Source: Fragilaria crotonensis (Eukaryota; Bacillariophyta; Fragilariophyceae; Fragilariales; Fragilariaceae). From it: a stretch of DNA of 64,000 nt. Made by a program: the position numbers and the translations under genes. Of this stretch, positions 12,570 to 23,083 are shown in pieces (the first letter of the stretch is position 1; each line of letters starts with the position of its first letter). The stretch covers positions 1 through 64,000 of the forward strand of contig JAKSYS010000256.1 of NCBI GenBank assembly GCA_022925895.1, in the 5' to 3' direction. Under the pieces are notes generated by a model. The model searched no databases. It saw nothing but the letters and a program-made list of their open reading frames with translations, and had not been told where the DNA came from.

Positions 12570-13281
12570 AGGTTAAGGTTCAATTGCAATTATCGAATTT
12601 TGAATGGTGACCTTTTTGGAAATGAAGCCATGGCTTGTTGAGGCACATTACGCAGCTTTTGAAAGGAACAAGTTTCAACATTTGTAGTGTCGACTTTCAA
12701 GAGTATTGGAATGTGTCGGCGATGTCTAGTACAAGTTGCCTCTGTACACTGACAGGAAAAGAAAGCTCGTCCACTCTATCATTTCGATTTTCAACGAGTG
12801 GCATGTCTGGGGTCACATGGCGTCTGTAACCTAAGAGGCTGAGAAACTTGTCAGCTCACAACGAATAAGCGTATGCACCAACCACTTAGACCAGGAGTTG
12901 TGCATGACTCATTACGCATGATGCCCGCCTTGCAACAAACGGTACACACCTCAAACTCAAAGCATTGCGATCGGACACCAGAAGTATCGTTCAAATCGCA
13001 GAAACCACATCTCCACGTCGGGTGCCGTAATCGAAATTTGGTCCAGCAGCCGACCAGAGGTGTGGTCATTGAATTGCCCAGAAATCGTATGTTGAAGTCG
13101 TATCGGTAGCGCCTACACTGCGACCCCCTCACAAGAATTCCAAGTGTTCCGGAGGTAAGCCCTGATAGTCCCAGAACGAGAGGTCCTCGATGTCGACGCA
13201 GCTTTGAACTATTTCAAAAAGTCAGACACTCAAATTGTAAACGAAACGATAAGGCGGTGCCTCTATTCAGCCTTTGTCCCT
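12570..13281. other. Convergent intergenic region with a possible Cys-rich coding remnant
   Basis: This lies between the 3' ends of the GT92 gene and the WW-domain gene. A minus-strand open frame (13132-12851) has the cysteine spacing C-x2-C-x11-C-x5-C-x2-C-C. The block from 12718 down to 12672 in another minus frame reads TSPTHSNTLESRHYKC and stops. The spacing resembles the SPRING/DUF2054 Golgi protein family, but no full gene model with introns could be built. It could equally be 3' untranslated sequence. Confidence 0.25.
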
Positions 13282-14190
13282 TCATACAGAAGGCTTGACC
13301 CAGGTCGTCGTCCCATCGACATGGAAGTAGTAAACATTGCCTGAAGCAGAGTCGGTAGCTGATTTCCAACCCTCAGGTAGTTGACCAGCCGGTGGGTCCC
13401 ATTGTTGTTGGCCAGTTGATCGGTTGAAGTAATATGTTTTTCCCGTGGACGGATCCAATGCTGTCTCCCAACTATTTGGAATGGTTGTCAAGCCAGCTGG
13501 AGGTTGTTTCAGCGCCTCGTTCCGTCGACGAATCGCATTGACTACTTGCTCGAGGGGGTTGTGAGGATCATCCACCACTGCTGCAGGCGAATCATGCTTG
13601 CGTTTCTTTTTGTTCTTCAATCCGGATTTCGCATCTTGTGTTGATTCTCCATCCTGAGCTCCTGTGCTGGACAGTTCTGATGACGGTTCTGACGATGGTT
13701 CCGGAGAGTCTCCGATGCCATTCAGTTTTTTGATGCTATCGGTTCCGTCCCAGTAATAACCGGTTCCTCTGTCCCTAGTTGTGAAGACGTAGTCAAATCT
13801 CCATCCACAAAATGTTGTTGACGACTGGAAGTATGGCTTGCTTTCTGGTCGTATTCTCTTCTCAATTTGCTTTCGACGCTTTTTCTCCGCTGCCTCCTCA
13901 GCATCGTGCTTCCGCTTGAATGTTGTGTAGCCAGATCCTAAAGCAGCCTCTCCACCTTCCAAACGAATTTTCCTTTCGTGAGACCTTTCGTCTTCCAGGG
14001 TCGCCCACCCAGTTCCCAACCTATCAGCTCTCTTCACCTGCAACGCCGGTGCTACCGATTCCCTTTGGAGTTCTTTTGTTCCTTTTCGAAACTCTTGCCA
14101 TGATGCAGCACCATCACTTCCCAACACAGGTTTGGCAACTATGTCATCTACAGCTGAGAAGGCATCGTACGCGGACCTGGGAGTTGCCAT
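13282..14190 (-). CDS. Protein with two C-terminal WW domains, likely RNA-processing factor
   Basis: A 302-residue protein. I chose ATG at 14190 (MATPRSAYDAFSAVDD) rather than the farther upstream one at 14469, because the intervening 93 codons read as low-quality hydrophobic and GTAC-rich promoter sequence. The N-terminal half is charged, with a long K/R/E stretch (about 95-120) that may form a helix. The middle has GYYWDGTDSIKKL, then an S/E-rich linker and a basic KNKKKRKHD cluster (a likely nuclear signal). Two WW domains end the protein: about 236-267 (NSWETALDPSTGKTYYFNR) and about 271-300 (EGWKSATDSASGNVYYFH). WW pairs of this kind bind proline-rich partners and are frequent in splicing proteins such as PQBP1 and WBP4/FBP21. 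That role is inferred; the domains are plain. Single exon. The next gene upstream is on the same strand. Confidence 0.8.
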   Translation of the reverse strand: MATPRSAYDAFSAVDDIVAKPVLGSDGAASWQEFRKGTKELQRESVAPALQVKRADRLGTGWATLEDERSHERKIRLEGGEAALGSGYTTFKRKHDAEEAAEKKRRKQIEKRIRPESKPYFQSSTTFCGWRFDYVFTTRDRGTGYYWDGTDSIKKLNGIGDSPEPSSEPSSELSSTGAQDGESTQDAKSGLKNKKKRKHDSPAAVVDDPHNPLEQVVNAIRRRNEALKQPPAGLTTIPNSWETALDPSTGKTYYFNRSTGQQQWDPPAGQLPEGWKSATDSASGNVYYFHVDGTTTWVKPSV

Positions 14191-14765
14191 TTCGCGAATT
14201 AGTCTGCGAGTGCGAGTTAGTGACCGCCCTACCGTATTGTGAGATAATCCGAGTGTATATTTATGAAGAATCCAGAAACTCCGAATACGTTCTCCATCAC
14301 CATCACACTCACTCCAGTTGTTAATGGAGGTGGAGCACACACAGGTACACAGCACACCAAAAAGGCGAAGGAACACAGTAAAGGAAAGAGCCGAGTTAAT
14401 AAAAAGTACTACGTACCAGGTACTTGTAGTACTGTATAATGCACCGGTAGAATGCAAAAATGTGATCATAGTCTATAGGAACTCCGATTAGCGTTTTTCG
14501 AGAGTCAAATCTGCATGATATATGACATACACTCCAAACTCCAAGCTCCAAGGCCTACCGGTGCTTGTACCTGGGCTCTGGGCTGGTAATATGTAGTACT
14601 TGTATCATGCCGCCGACAAGAAGAGACTCTACTCTTATGTTATCATGCTCCAGTACATGCTATGCTTAGAAGCTCGAGTAACAGAAAACAGAACAATAGA
14701 CCAGGCTTCATAAGAAAATCATGCTCCAAGGACAACGCGTTCTCATTGTAGACAACGACTGACAC
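14191..14765. promoter_or_regulatory. GTAC-rich promoter region of the WW-domain gene
   Basis: No gene is seen. The stretch 14398-14440 is packed with GTAC and AGTACT words (AAAGTACTACGTACCAGG and following), and TATGACATA occurs at about 14519-14527. Both motif types recur beside most host genes in this window. Their regulatory role is inferred from recurrence only. Confidence 0.4.
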
Positions 14766-15982
14766 CTACTGCTCGACCTCGCTGGCCTTTGCTCCCTGCA
14801 ATTGTGGGCAAGTCATTCGTAAGAGATCGAATATGAACAATGCAACCTGGAGAATGCTCTGCCAATACTCTAGCGTGGTAAAGAACTCGCCGGATCGTTG
14901 GGTCAATATCTCGATCGGTGAAACACAGCCACGCGTTGCGATGGCTGATTAAGGCTGGAACTTACCGATACGTGCTTGAAAATGAAGAGTTTTTCAAATC
15001 CCTTCCCACCAGGTTGACTGAGAACATCTTTTACATCAATTAAAGCCCAATTGCCGCCTTCCAGAAAGTCGAAAAGTGCATCGTTAGCGGTCGCTCCACC
15101 CCGACCTTCGCCAACATAGACCACCGTGTCGTTTTCTGGTCCCAGCTCGACATAGGATTTAATGGTCTCGAGAGCGAGATTTCCCGGCGGTGGATAAACT
15201 AGCATCAATACACGACCACGGCATGACCACTGGCGCAGGACGGATGCAATGTTTGAACATGGCAGCACCTTAGAGAAGAAAAAATCATTCGCAGGCTGAG
15301 TTCGCTTGTGATAAATCGTCGTAGAAAGTGGGAGCTCAGTCATGTCATCGTACGCCAGAACAAAGTCAAAGGCCTTTGATCTGCCCTCACCAACCCTTGC
15401 ATACCTCTCAGTTAAAGCTCTGGCCCATTGACCATGCCCCGCTCCAATCTCCACAATGCCTCTTGAGTCAGCTAGATCAACCAAAGCATCGAGGACATCA
15501 TCGGTCCAGCCAGCGCATCCATACCTCGCCATGAAATCCTCTCGCATTTGTGCTGTGACACCTTGACCAAAGGCTATTTCGGTAATCTTAACAAATATTT
15601 GCCGTATTCTTTCAGGATCGCCACTGCCATGGGCTTTTTGAACGTCCAATTGCAGCATTCTGAGTTTCTCTTCATCATGTTGACGCTGTCGAATACCTTG
15701 CCTTAGTTTACCATCGTTGAACGCCGGATCGCCAGGTGTTATCATCCTCGGAAGTGGAAGCGACACAAGATGGAGGCGGGATAGAGACCTGTCCATCCAC
15801 GACGGCGATGGAATGAGGCGCTCAGCGATACGACGATTGGTTGTTTGTTGCGCCGATGCCTCACAGGTTGAGACTACCCTTCGGGGTCCGCTAGCATTCA
15901 CTCTTTGGTCTATATATTCGTGCAAGAGGACTGCTATTGGCAGTAAACATGGCGCACTTTTCCAGACATCCCTGATACTCAT
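14766..15982 (-). CDS. Class I SAM-dependent methyltransferase-like protein
   Basis: Probably a methyltransferase of the Rossmann fold; the substrate is unknown. Two exons: 15982-14966 and 14795-14766, joined over a 170-nt GT-AG intron. The splice gives FIFKHVSGAKASEVEQ and TAG, 348 residues. Without it, the frame runs a further 20 codons to a stop at 14903, which remains possible. Motif I is IVEIGAGHGQWARAL (176-190), and an acidic FVLAYDDM follows at the expected second strand. A later LMLVYPPPGN block suits the motif IV region, though with Pro-Pro-Pro where many enzymes have D/N-P-P. The hydrophobic N-terminus (PCLLPIAVLLHEYI) could be a targeting segment. The region upstream of the start is GTAC-rich (16080-16240). 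Confidence 0.7.
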
Positions 15983-16499
15983 ACTACGATTGCGCCAAGT
16001 TTGTTTGCCCTCATGTCGAATGTCGCATCAAGCAAGAACGAAGGAGCCCTATGTTCACATATATGCTACATGCTATAAAGTATATAGTACAAGTACTTGT
16101 ACTGGAGTAGTAGTACAAGTTACGCAAGTGCCCGCATTGAGTTTCGACGCTGACCCGATGACGCAAATTTGAGTATGACATATGCATACGAGGTACTCTA
16201 GTACCAGGTATACGTACGTAGTCGAGGAGGGAGGAGGTACAGAAACGAATATAACGGTTGTTGTTGTACCGTTACCTCATTTTAATTATTAGGGTTCGGG
16301 TCAACCGACGCGACCCGTATGCATACCAGGCACGCCCCAGTAGCTACTGTACGTGTCTACAGTACGACACTGACTACTGCCTAGTGTGTCTACATACGGT
16401 ACAGCTCTACCGTGTGCGGTCGAATCCAGCGTACAAGGTAGGTACCGGCGTAAGGAACATCACAAGGTGGAATTTGGCGACATTAAAAAATTGAATTCA
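15983..16499. promoter_or_regulatory. GTAC-rich upstream region of the methyltransferase gene
   Basis: No gene is seen. At 16080-16125 and 16195-16220 the sequence is dominated by GTAC/AGTAC words (TAGTACAAGTACTTGTACTG), and TATGACATATGCATAC lies near 16173-16188. A GGTCGAATCC word at 16415 resembles a tRNA B box, but no cloverleaf fits around it. Confidence 0.4.
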
Positions 16500-17780
16500 A
16501 AATATTTGGGTTAATGGGGACTATTCACCAAATTCATCATATGAAGCATAGGAAAGGTCAATGATCATTGCGGCAGTGTTATTGGATGAAGGTTGGAAAG
16601 TAGTAGTATCAGCAGATGATTCCTTGTTGTAGTCATATTGATTCTTGTTCGTGCCATCAGTAGTTAAGGCCTTCTCCTTGTGTGTTGACATCATTTCATT
16701 GTTACTGCTGGGGTTGGAAGAGGCCTTCTTCATTTCTGGGATGGGAATTATAATCATTGTTGGTAGCTTGGTTTGGTGGGCAACTGGCTGGCTTGTTTTT
16801 CATTTGAAAGAAAATGTGCTTGCAGGTGGGAGGGCAGATTGGACATTCTTTAAAAGCAGCAATAATCTCATCAATACTGTCATTGACAGGGCAGGAGTTG
16901 GTGGCCAGGGACTCAGGAGTATGCACGGCATGCTTCTTGGGCTTCTTACTAGCAGGTTTTTGATTGGTATTGTCCTCATCATGATCCAATAAAATGCAAA
17001 TACATTTGGGGGGCAGGTGTTTTGTGCCAGGCAAATGGTACATGCTGGCACCAATAGTAGTTCTAGGGAACTGAAAGTTGGTTTTGCCTATGTCACTTGT
17101 GGTGGTAATTGCAATGGTGAGGCAGAGGTATGAAAAACCTTCTTGTTCTTCTTAGAACAAGAGGAAGGGGAGGAGGGGCAGGAGCAACAGAAGTACTGGA
17201 GGAGAAGATATGGCCAATTTCTTGAAGGACTTTTTCCGAGAAGGTTCTTTTCCTTGGGCTGACTACAATTCATTCCTGCTTGACCTTATTCAGTCATAAT
17301 TTTTCTGAACTCATTTACTAGGTCATTGAGTACAGGCAAGTTAGCCATCATGCAATCTCGGCAGAAACTCGGGAGAGGGAGCGTGTTAGGTGGTCTGTCA
17401 GTAGCTACGGACTGATAGGCAACAGGGTTATGTTCTGAGTTCTCAAGATCTGCCTTGTGTAGATCCTATCTACCATAAACAGTTGACAAGTATATGATGG
17501 AAGCAGGACAGACTTTAGTCTTTATATGAACTTGTTGTAGTAGTCATTGGTAGTGCAAAATTTCCTTGGTGGTAAATTTGAAAAATGTCGGTATCCCTCC
17601 TATACAAAATAGTATGTATGAAATGTCACCTCCCTAGATTCAGGGTAATTCAGGTCTTAATCCTAAATCCAAAAAGAATATCTTATTGCCATTTCAAGTA
17701 AACTAAATATCCCGCCTCCCTTTAAAAGCTGTGTAATTGGTCTATATGCGATCCAAATCTCTAGAAAACTGAAGCGGTAG
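16500..17780. other. Probable transposon-derived DNA with unidentified minus-strand frames
   Basis: Three overlapping minus-strand open frames (17273-17088, 17043-16702 and 16757-16521) read Cys/Pro-rich and Ser/Thr/Asn-rich proteins. The middle one contains PPKCICILLDHDEDN and a K-rich patch. I do not recognise the family. They adjoin the decayed piggyBac-type transposase and may belong to the same element or to a neighbour. From 17280 to 17780 nothing coding is seen. Confidence 0.3.
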
Positions 17781-19645
17781 TTGTCGAGATATGATATTTT
17801 GAATATATTCAGAGTTGCTCGTGGTTACTTGTCGTTGGTTTTTGTGATGGCAAAAAAGAAACGGCTACGCAATGGCATCGGAGCCTTGGTGGCCGCCTAC
17901 ATGAAGTTTCTTCACCCAAGAGAAGGGGTGTGTGCTAAGTACCCCAGCAATTCCAACAATTGCGATGTGTTAAATGGGCTGTTCGTACCAAGAAGAAAAC
18001 GGTAAATAAGCGACAGCAGCAGTTATGTGTCGGAATGCGACACGTCGATTGTGACGATGGTCTGTTGCTTCATGCTGTCTTCCGCTATTGTAGGGTTCAT
18101 TATACTTGAGGACCCGCGGCATATCAGGCAGCTAGAACGATCCTGAAGCTGAGGTGGACGTGGCTGCTGAAGTTTAGGAGGAGGGTTCAATTGAAGTTCC
18201 AACAGTTTTGAATGCTGAAGATGCGTCAAAGTTTCGCGCGCAGGGTTTGTTTGTTGGTGTCGATGACGATGACAAAATTGCCCCAGAAAACATCCCACAG
18301 GCCGCAGACAACATTGAAGACTGTGAATTGGGGTGAGATGACTCTAGATGAAAGGAGGAAAGTTGGTGTCAGAGATGTGAAACCTTCACTAGTGAATGCC
18401 AAAGCAACGTTGCACACTATTCTCGGGTATTTCCTTGTCCATTTCTTGCCGGCAAGCTTCATCAAGTCGATTCTCGTACCAGCTACTAATGCTTCCCTTT
18501 CCGAACCTTTTGACATGGGAAGAGTTCTTGCGTTTTCTCTGCTTAATCTTTGTGATGGCAATGACGCAAGGCATTGCAAGGAGTGAGTTTTGGGCGAACG
18601 GCTTGCCAGATGTGTTTTGTGGTGCGCCCTTTTGTTTGCACTCTTTCATGTCCAGACGCTGCTTTGAGCTGATCCTCAAACATTTCAAGTTCACTCTTGA
18701 TGCTCCCTTCAAGCATCCAGTCCACACTGTCAATCATTTAATCAATGCATTCAAAACTCACACGGGCATGCTTCAGTGCTGCTGGGTGGGTGAACTGTCT
18801 TGACGAGAGCATGTCTGTTTGGACAAACCAATGGGCATGCCCAGGATGGATGTTTGTTCCAAGAAAACCCCACCCAATGGAGAATGAGTATCATTTGATG
18901 TGCTGTGGATTGAGTGGCGTGATGTACTTGATAGAGTTGGTTGAAGGAACGACAGACCTCGACAGCTTCCACAAAAAGAATGTTCGGAGCACGAACGAAC
19001 AATTGGCCTCTTGATGCACTTGACCGAATTGATTCACCACTCTGGCTAAGTAGTCATCATGGACAGCCAGTGCTGGCTTCTGTGCATTGAAGGCTTTAAC
19101 AAAGCTTGTGAGTGTTGGTGTGATTAAAAAGAGAAGGTACTCCTGGTCAAAGTACATGAAGGGTGATGTCATTGGATGATCACAACAACTTGAGAAATTC
19201 TCCGATCTCCTTGGAAGAAGAGTCACTCAGCACAAAGGATTGGAATGTCAGGGTTTTTACTTTCATCCTAGCGCTTGTCGAGGTCAATACGAGGTTGGCT
19301 ATGGCATACTTCACGCAGTCCACGACCGTGCCACAGCTGGAATTTCGTCGGCAACTTGGAAAGGAAGCAACTCATAGATTACTCCTATAAGGCAGCTGGA
19401 GTTGACCGGCACTAGAGGAAGAGGTCTGCAGCATCAATGGCATCGGATTGTGGTGTGCAAACGGCGCCACATTTTGCTGGAAATTGGAATGGAGAAGATT
19501 GGGAAGTATTTTTGATTTGGTACCCACAACATGTTTGCAGGACTCTACATTGCAATCATCTGATTGCAAATGCATGATCCTCGGTCGTTGGATGTGCCCA
19601 AAATGCATTGGTATACACATTGCATCAAAGAGTAATGAAAAATGA
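17781..19645 (+). pseudogene. piggyBac-type transposase, decayed
   Basis: The pieces follow piggyBac-type (DDE_Tnp_1_7) order. 17781-18005 is a leader with YMKFLHPREG. 18212-18586 has the N-terminal block NWGEMTLDERRKVGVRDVKP and SFIKSILVPATN. 18396-18803 has LTWEEFLRFLCLIF, FMSRRCFELILKHFKF and the approach to the second catalytic block. 18745-19014 reads CLDESMSVWTNQWACPGWMF and LMCCGLSGVMYLIELVEG, the catalytic-Asp region of this family. 19070-19170 reads VVIMDSQ and VGVIKKRRYSWSKYMKGD. 19163-19390 has FILALVEVNTRLAMAYF, and 19448-19645 is the Cys-rich tail ending RWMCPKCIGIHI. Frames change at least four times and stops intervene, so it cannot be functional. Limits are those of recognisable similarity; terminal repeats were not located. 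Confidence 0.7.
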
Positions 19646-20373
19646 GTTCGCAATGTAATTCAGTAAGACTAAGAATTTAAATGTGTTTCCCAACACTGCA
19701 TCAACAATATCTCTTCCACCATGACAGCCTTGATACCACTTCCAACTACATTATTGTAGAACAGTTCATGATCAAGGTATGTCTTGCGGCGGCTTGAGCA
19801 TAAGATTATTTTTGATGAAGATATGATGCATATGGCAACCCCTGAATTCAGCGCTCCGGTTGATTTTTTACCCGATATACGACAGTATCTCATACTGGCA
19901 AATAGGTCATAAAAAGTACTCCGAGTAGTGTTATAAGAACCGAGTTGTTGTGCATATGCATACTAGGTGCATGGGTGCATGGGTGTTTTAGCAACACTTC
20001 TATGTATGTGTTTTACTGTACTGTGTATTACTACTACTCAGTCCCTGTTACCGTGACGGTACAACTACCGGTAGTACGTTGAGGACGCAAGACGCAAGAC
20101 GCAAGATTCAAGATCGCAAATCAAAACCACAATCACATGTCACAACTACTCGTACGTCGTACTACTCTAGAGCAGAGCTACCGGTAGACCTAAAACCTTC
20201 TAATTGTATGTCATACCAGTATATGTTAGTGTGTACTGGTACCTCTACAATTCAGCTATGCATGGTATCATAATCCGAGCAGTACTTGTACCATAGACTT
20301 GAGGGCATTCAAATCAACACCGCACGCTTCACCGAGGCTGTGATCATTACCACAGTGCGCTACAAGGAGAATC
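19646..20373. promoter_or_regulatory. Intergenic upstream of the ADCK-type kinase
   Basis: No gene is supported. From about 20020 to 20300 the sequence is rich in GTAC, CTACTACTC and ACCGGTAG words typical of host-gene flanks here, with a short direct repeat GACGCAA (20083-20102). The left part (19650-19900) is probably the edge of the piggyBac-type element. Confidence 0.4.
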
Positions 20374-22630
20374 ATGACGGGAAGACAAACGACAGTGTTA
20401 TGCGTGGTGTGTTGGCTGATGTGCGTCGTTCGTTGCCGTGCATTGCCACCGGAGGTCGTTGGCACTTCTATCAGTTGTAACTCTGTCGTCGCTGAATATG
20501 ACGGCAACAAAGAGAAGCGAGGATTGGAAGAAGCTAAAGTTTCACATGTTCGACACATCCTCATCGCACGGCTCCATTCGGTGCTCTCAGGTGCGCGTGC
20601 CCGGGACTTCGGAAAATGGGCATCGAAACAAGGCGATCTCAAGGTCGTTTCCATGCATGGTGTCGACGAAGAGGAACTAGATTCAAACTTTGGTGACCAT
20701 TTAGAAGTTGTTCCTTCGTCAAACGGCTTGTTTCCCGATGATGCCATCAATCTGGCATTAGTACCCATCCCGGAGTTGCCAAGCCAGTACCAGGGGATGC
20801 CATTTCATCTCGAGGAGGGTGGCATTTCCGTTATCAACCTCATCTTTAGATCTATTCGACTTGGATTCAACTTCGCTCCTGTAGCTTCCACAGCAATGAT
20901 AGCTCTAGTCTCGCCATATTTCCGTGAAAAGGTATGGTTTTCGTGGGTTGCATCGTGTTTGGCTGCCAGTGGGCCGGCCTTTATCAAATGGGGTGAGTCT
21001 ATTTTCCCGTTTTGGTTGTGGTCGAAATTTATGTCGGGTTATGCTCACCACGCTAGTTCAGGCCAATGGGCATCAACCAGGTCGGACATGTTTCCTGAGT
21101 CGCTATGCGCAGCACTGTCACAGTTAACCAATGATGCACCAACTCACTCGTGGAAACACACAAAGAAAGTCATGGAGTCAAGCCTTGGGCTACCTCCCGA
21201 CTCTCTCCTAAAAGTGTTCGACTCGTTTGACCAGAAGCCACTAGCATCTGGTTCTATCGCGCAGGTCCACAAGGCTTGTCTCAACGGAACGTCGGTTGTC
21301 GCGAAAGTGAGGCATCCGAACGTGGCCAAGCTCATTGCCATGGATTTTAGGCTGATGCGTATTGCGGCTGGCATAGCTGATATCCTGCCAGCGTTGTCAT
21401 GGCTGCACATACGTGAGACTGTGGAACAGTTCAGTCACACGATGGCAGCTCAAGCGCACTTGAATGTTGAAGGTCATCATCTCGAAGTCCTCAACTTTAA
21501 CTTCAGGAACTGGCCTCACGTCCGATTCCCGAGACCTTTCTACGCAACCTCAGCCGTTATCATTGAAACCTTCGAAGCTGGTAAAATTGTTACTGCAATT
21601 CTTGACGCATATGAAACTCTCGCGTCTCAGGCAGCTCGGAATCAAGGCACCTTAACAGTGGAGGAAATTGTTGACGATAAAGCCTCCGAGGAATCATATC
21701 CCCAATCACATCAAGTCGTACCCATGGACGTCGCCAAATTTATTGTGTCCACGGGATTATCGCTTTATCTGAAGATGCTATTGATTGGTAAGTGGCAAGG
21801 TCGTTTTATTGCATGGATGCCGACTTCCTTGCTTTGGCGACTCATGATTTCATTCTGGAACCTTGATATGGAAAGACCGACAAATGCACGCTGATCTTCA
21901 TGCTGGCAACATTATGCTAGATTTGACAAACGAGGTCAACGAGCCAAGATTGTCATCGACAGAAGCATTGCCCACCGCGTCGTCGCCAGGTGGCCATCGC
22001 CGTCTTGCGATCACCCTAGTTGACGCCGGAATGGTTGCGCAGTTGTCAGAGGATGAAAGCACCAATTTCATTGGCTTACTCTGTTGCCTTGGGGATGGTA
22101 ATGGACGGGTTGCTGCTCAATGCGCATTACGATTTTCTAAGGAGTCACAGCTCACCGAAGAGGAGCAATTGGCCTTTGCGGACGATATGGATGAGTTGTT
22201 CAAACTAACGTGTCGCGGATATGGGACGAATGTCAGCGCAGGTGAAGTCTTAAGAGGCGTTTTGGGCTTGATTCGAAAGCACAAAGTCCGGATCGACGCT
22301 AACTACGCAACGCTTGTTGTAAACTGCCTATGCATTGAAGGCCTCGCACAACGTGTTTGCCCTGCCTACAATCTCGTGGATGCCGCTAAGCCTCTTCTAC
22401 AAGCCTACCAAGGTCTGTGCTACAACAAGGATGGTGCCCTAGTCGCAAATCCTTCCTCGGTAAGTTAGCTCCCTGTCAATGCCTCTTGTTTCCCAATATT
22501 CTCACAAGGTTTGCAGCTTCAAAAGGGTCTGGTCCGCTTGTCAATGCCGCTAGCGTACCTACAGAAGAGCTTGCACGATAATGCCTTCTTCAATCGCCAG
22601 GTGAAGAAGAACAAACTCGCAATAGCTTGA
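20374..22630 (+). CDS. ABC1/UbiB (ADCK-type) atypical kinase
   Basis: A member of the ABC1/UbiB/COQ8 family, atypical kinases or ATPases that support quinone and lipid metabolism in mitochondria or plastids; this copy is closest in wording to ADCK2. Four exons: 20374-20992, 21062-21787, 21876-22459 and 22517-22630, giving 680 residues. The first intron (69 nt, in frame, no stop) is revealed because removing it restores AFIKWGQWASTRSDMFP, the family KxGQ-like block. The second joins KMLLI to DRQMHADLHAGNIMLD, the third gives NPSSLQKGLVRLSMP. The Ala-rich nucleotide loop appears as PLASGSIAQVHKA, followed by VVAKVRHPN; the catalytic loop is HADLHAGN, and the metal site reads LVDAGM in place of DFG. 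The N-terminus (MTGRQTTVLCVVCWLMCVV) is hydrophobic and may be a targeting signal. The first ATG is used; no better downstream start is obvious. Confidence 0.85.
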
Positions 22631-23083
22631 GTTAGAGGAACTCGTAAGATTCGCATCTGTGTCCGAGCTGCAAGTACTTCGATTCCAAGACACCTGACCT
22701 AAGGATACCTGCTGCTTTTGGTGTAAACTCGAACCGTTCACCAACCAAAATCCTGCCGCTTACGTTGATATGGACCAGCGTAACAGCATGCTAGATAACA
22801 AGTTGACACCGTTGCATCCTACCACTACATTTGAAGTAGAAGCGCGCCGGAACTTCTGACTTTCCTCGTCGTGGCATCCTGCTGGGGCACCCGTACGAAG
22901 CAATCCCCATTATCGCCTTCATGAAGAAGCCCTTGCTGATTGAATCTGTGGCAACCTTTCCCTCTGATACCACTGTGATGTTATCGTGTAGCAGGTCGCC
23001 GTGTGCGCCTTGCTTCGTTTGCAACGCTACGGTGAAGGGCTGAAAAGAATCGGGTTTTGATTTGATGCCGATTATGTGTCAAT
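22631..23083. other. Convergent intergenic region with one small minus-strand frame
   Basis: The ABC1 kinase (+) and TPR gene (-) end here. A 77-codon minus frame (23024-22791, MQTKQGAHGDLLHDN...) has acceptable composition and a splice-like TTTTCAG ahead of it. It could be an alternative last exon of the TPR gene (joined from CAG|GTATCA near 23115), but the unspliced TPR end fits the family better. I treat it as probable 3' untranslated sequence. Confidence 0.35.

Noticed and set aside
16395-16440. tRNA-like B-box word GGTCGAATCC
   Set aside because: No A box at the right distance and no acceptor or anticodon stem can be paired around it.
22791-23024. Extra last exon of the TPR gene
   Set aside because: Splice-like sites exist, but the unspliced end DVQVSCACC fits the family's own C-terminus better.
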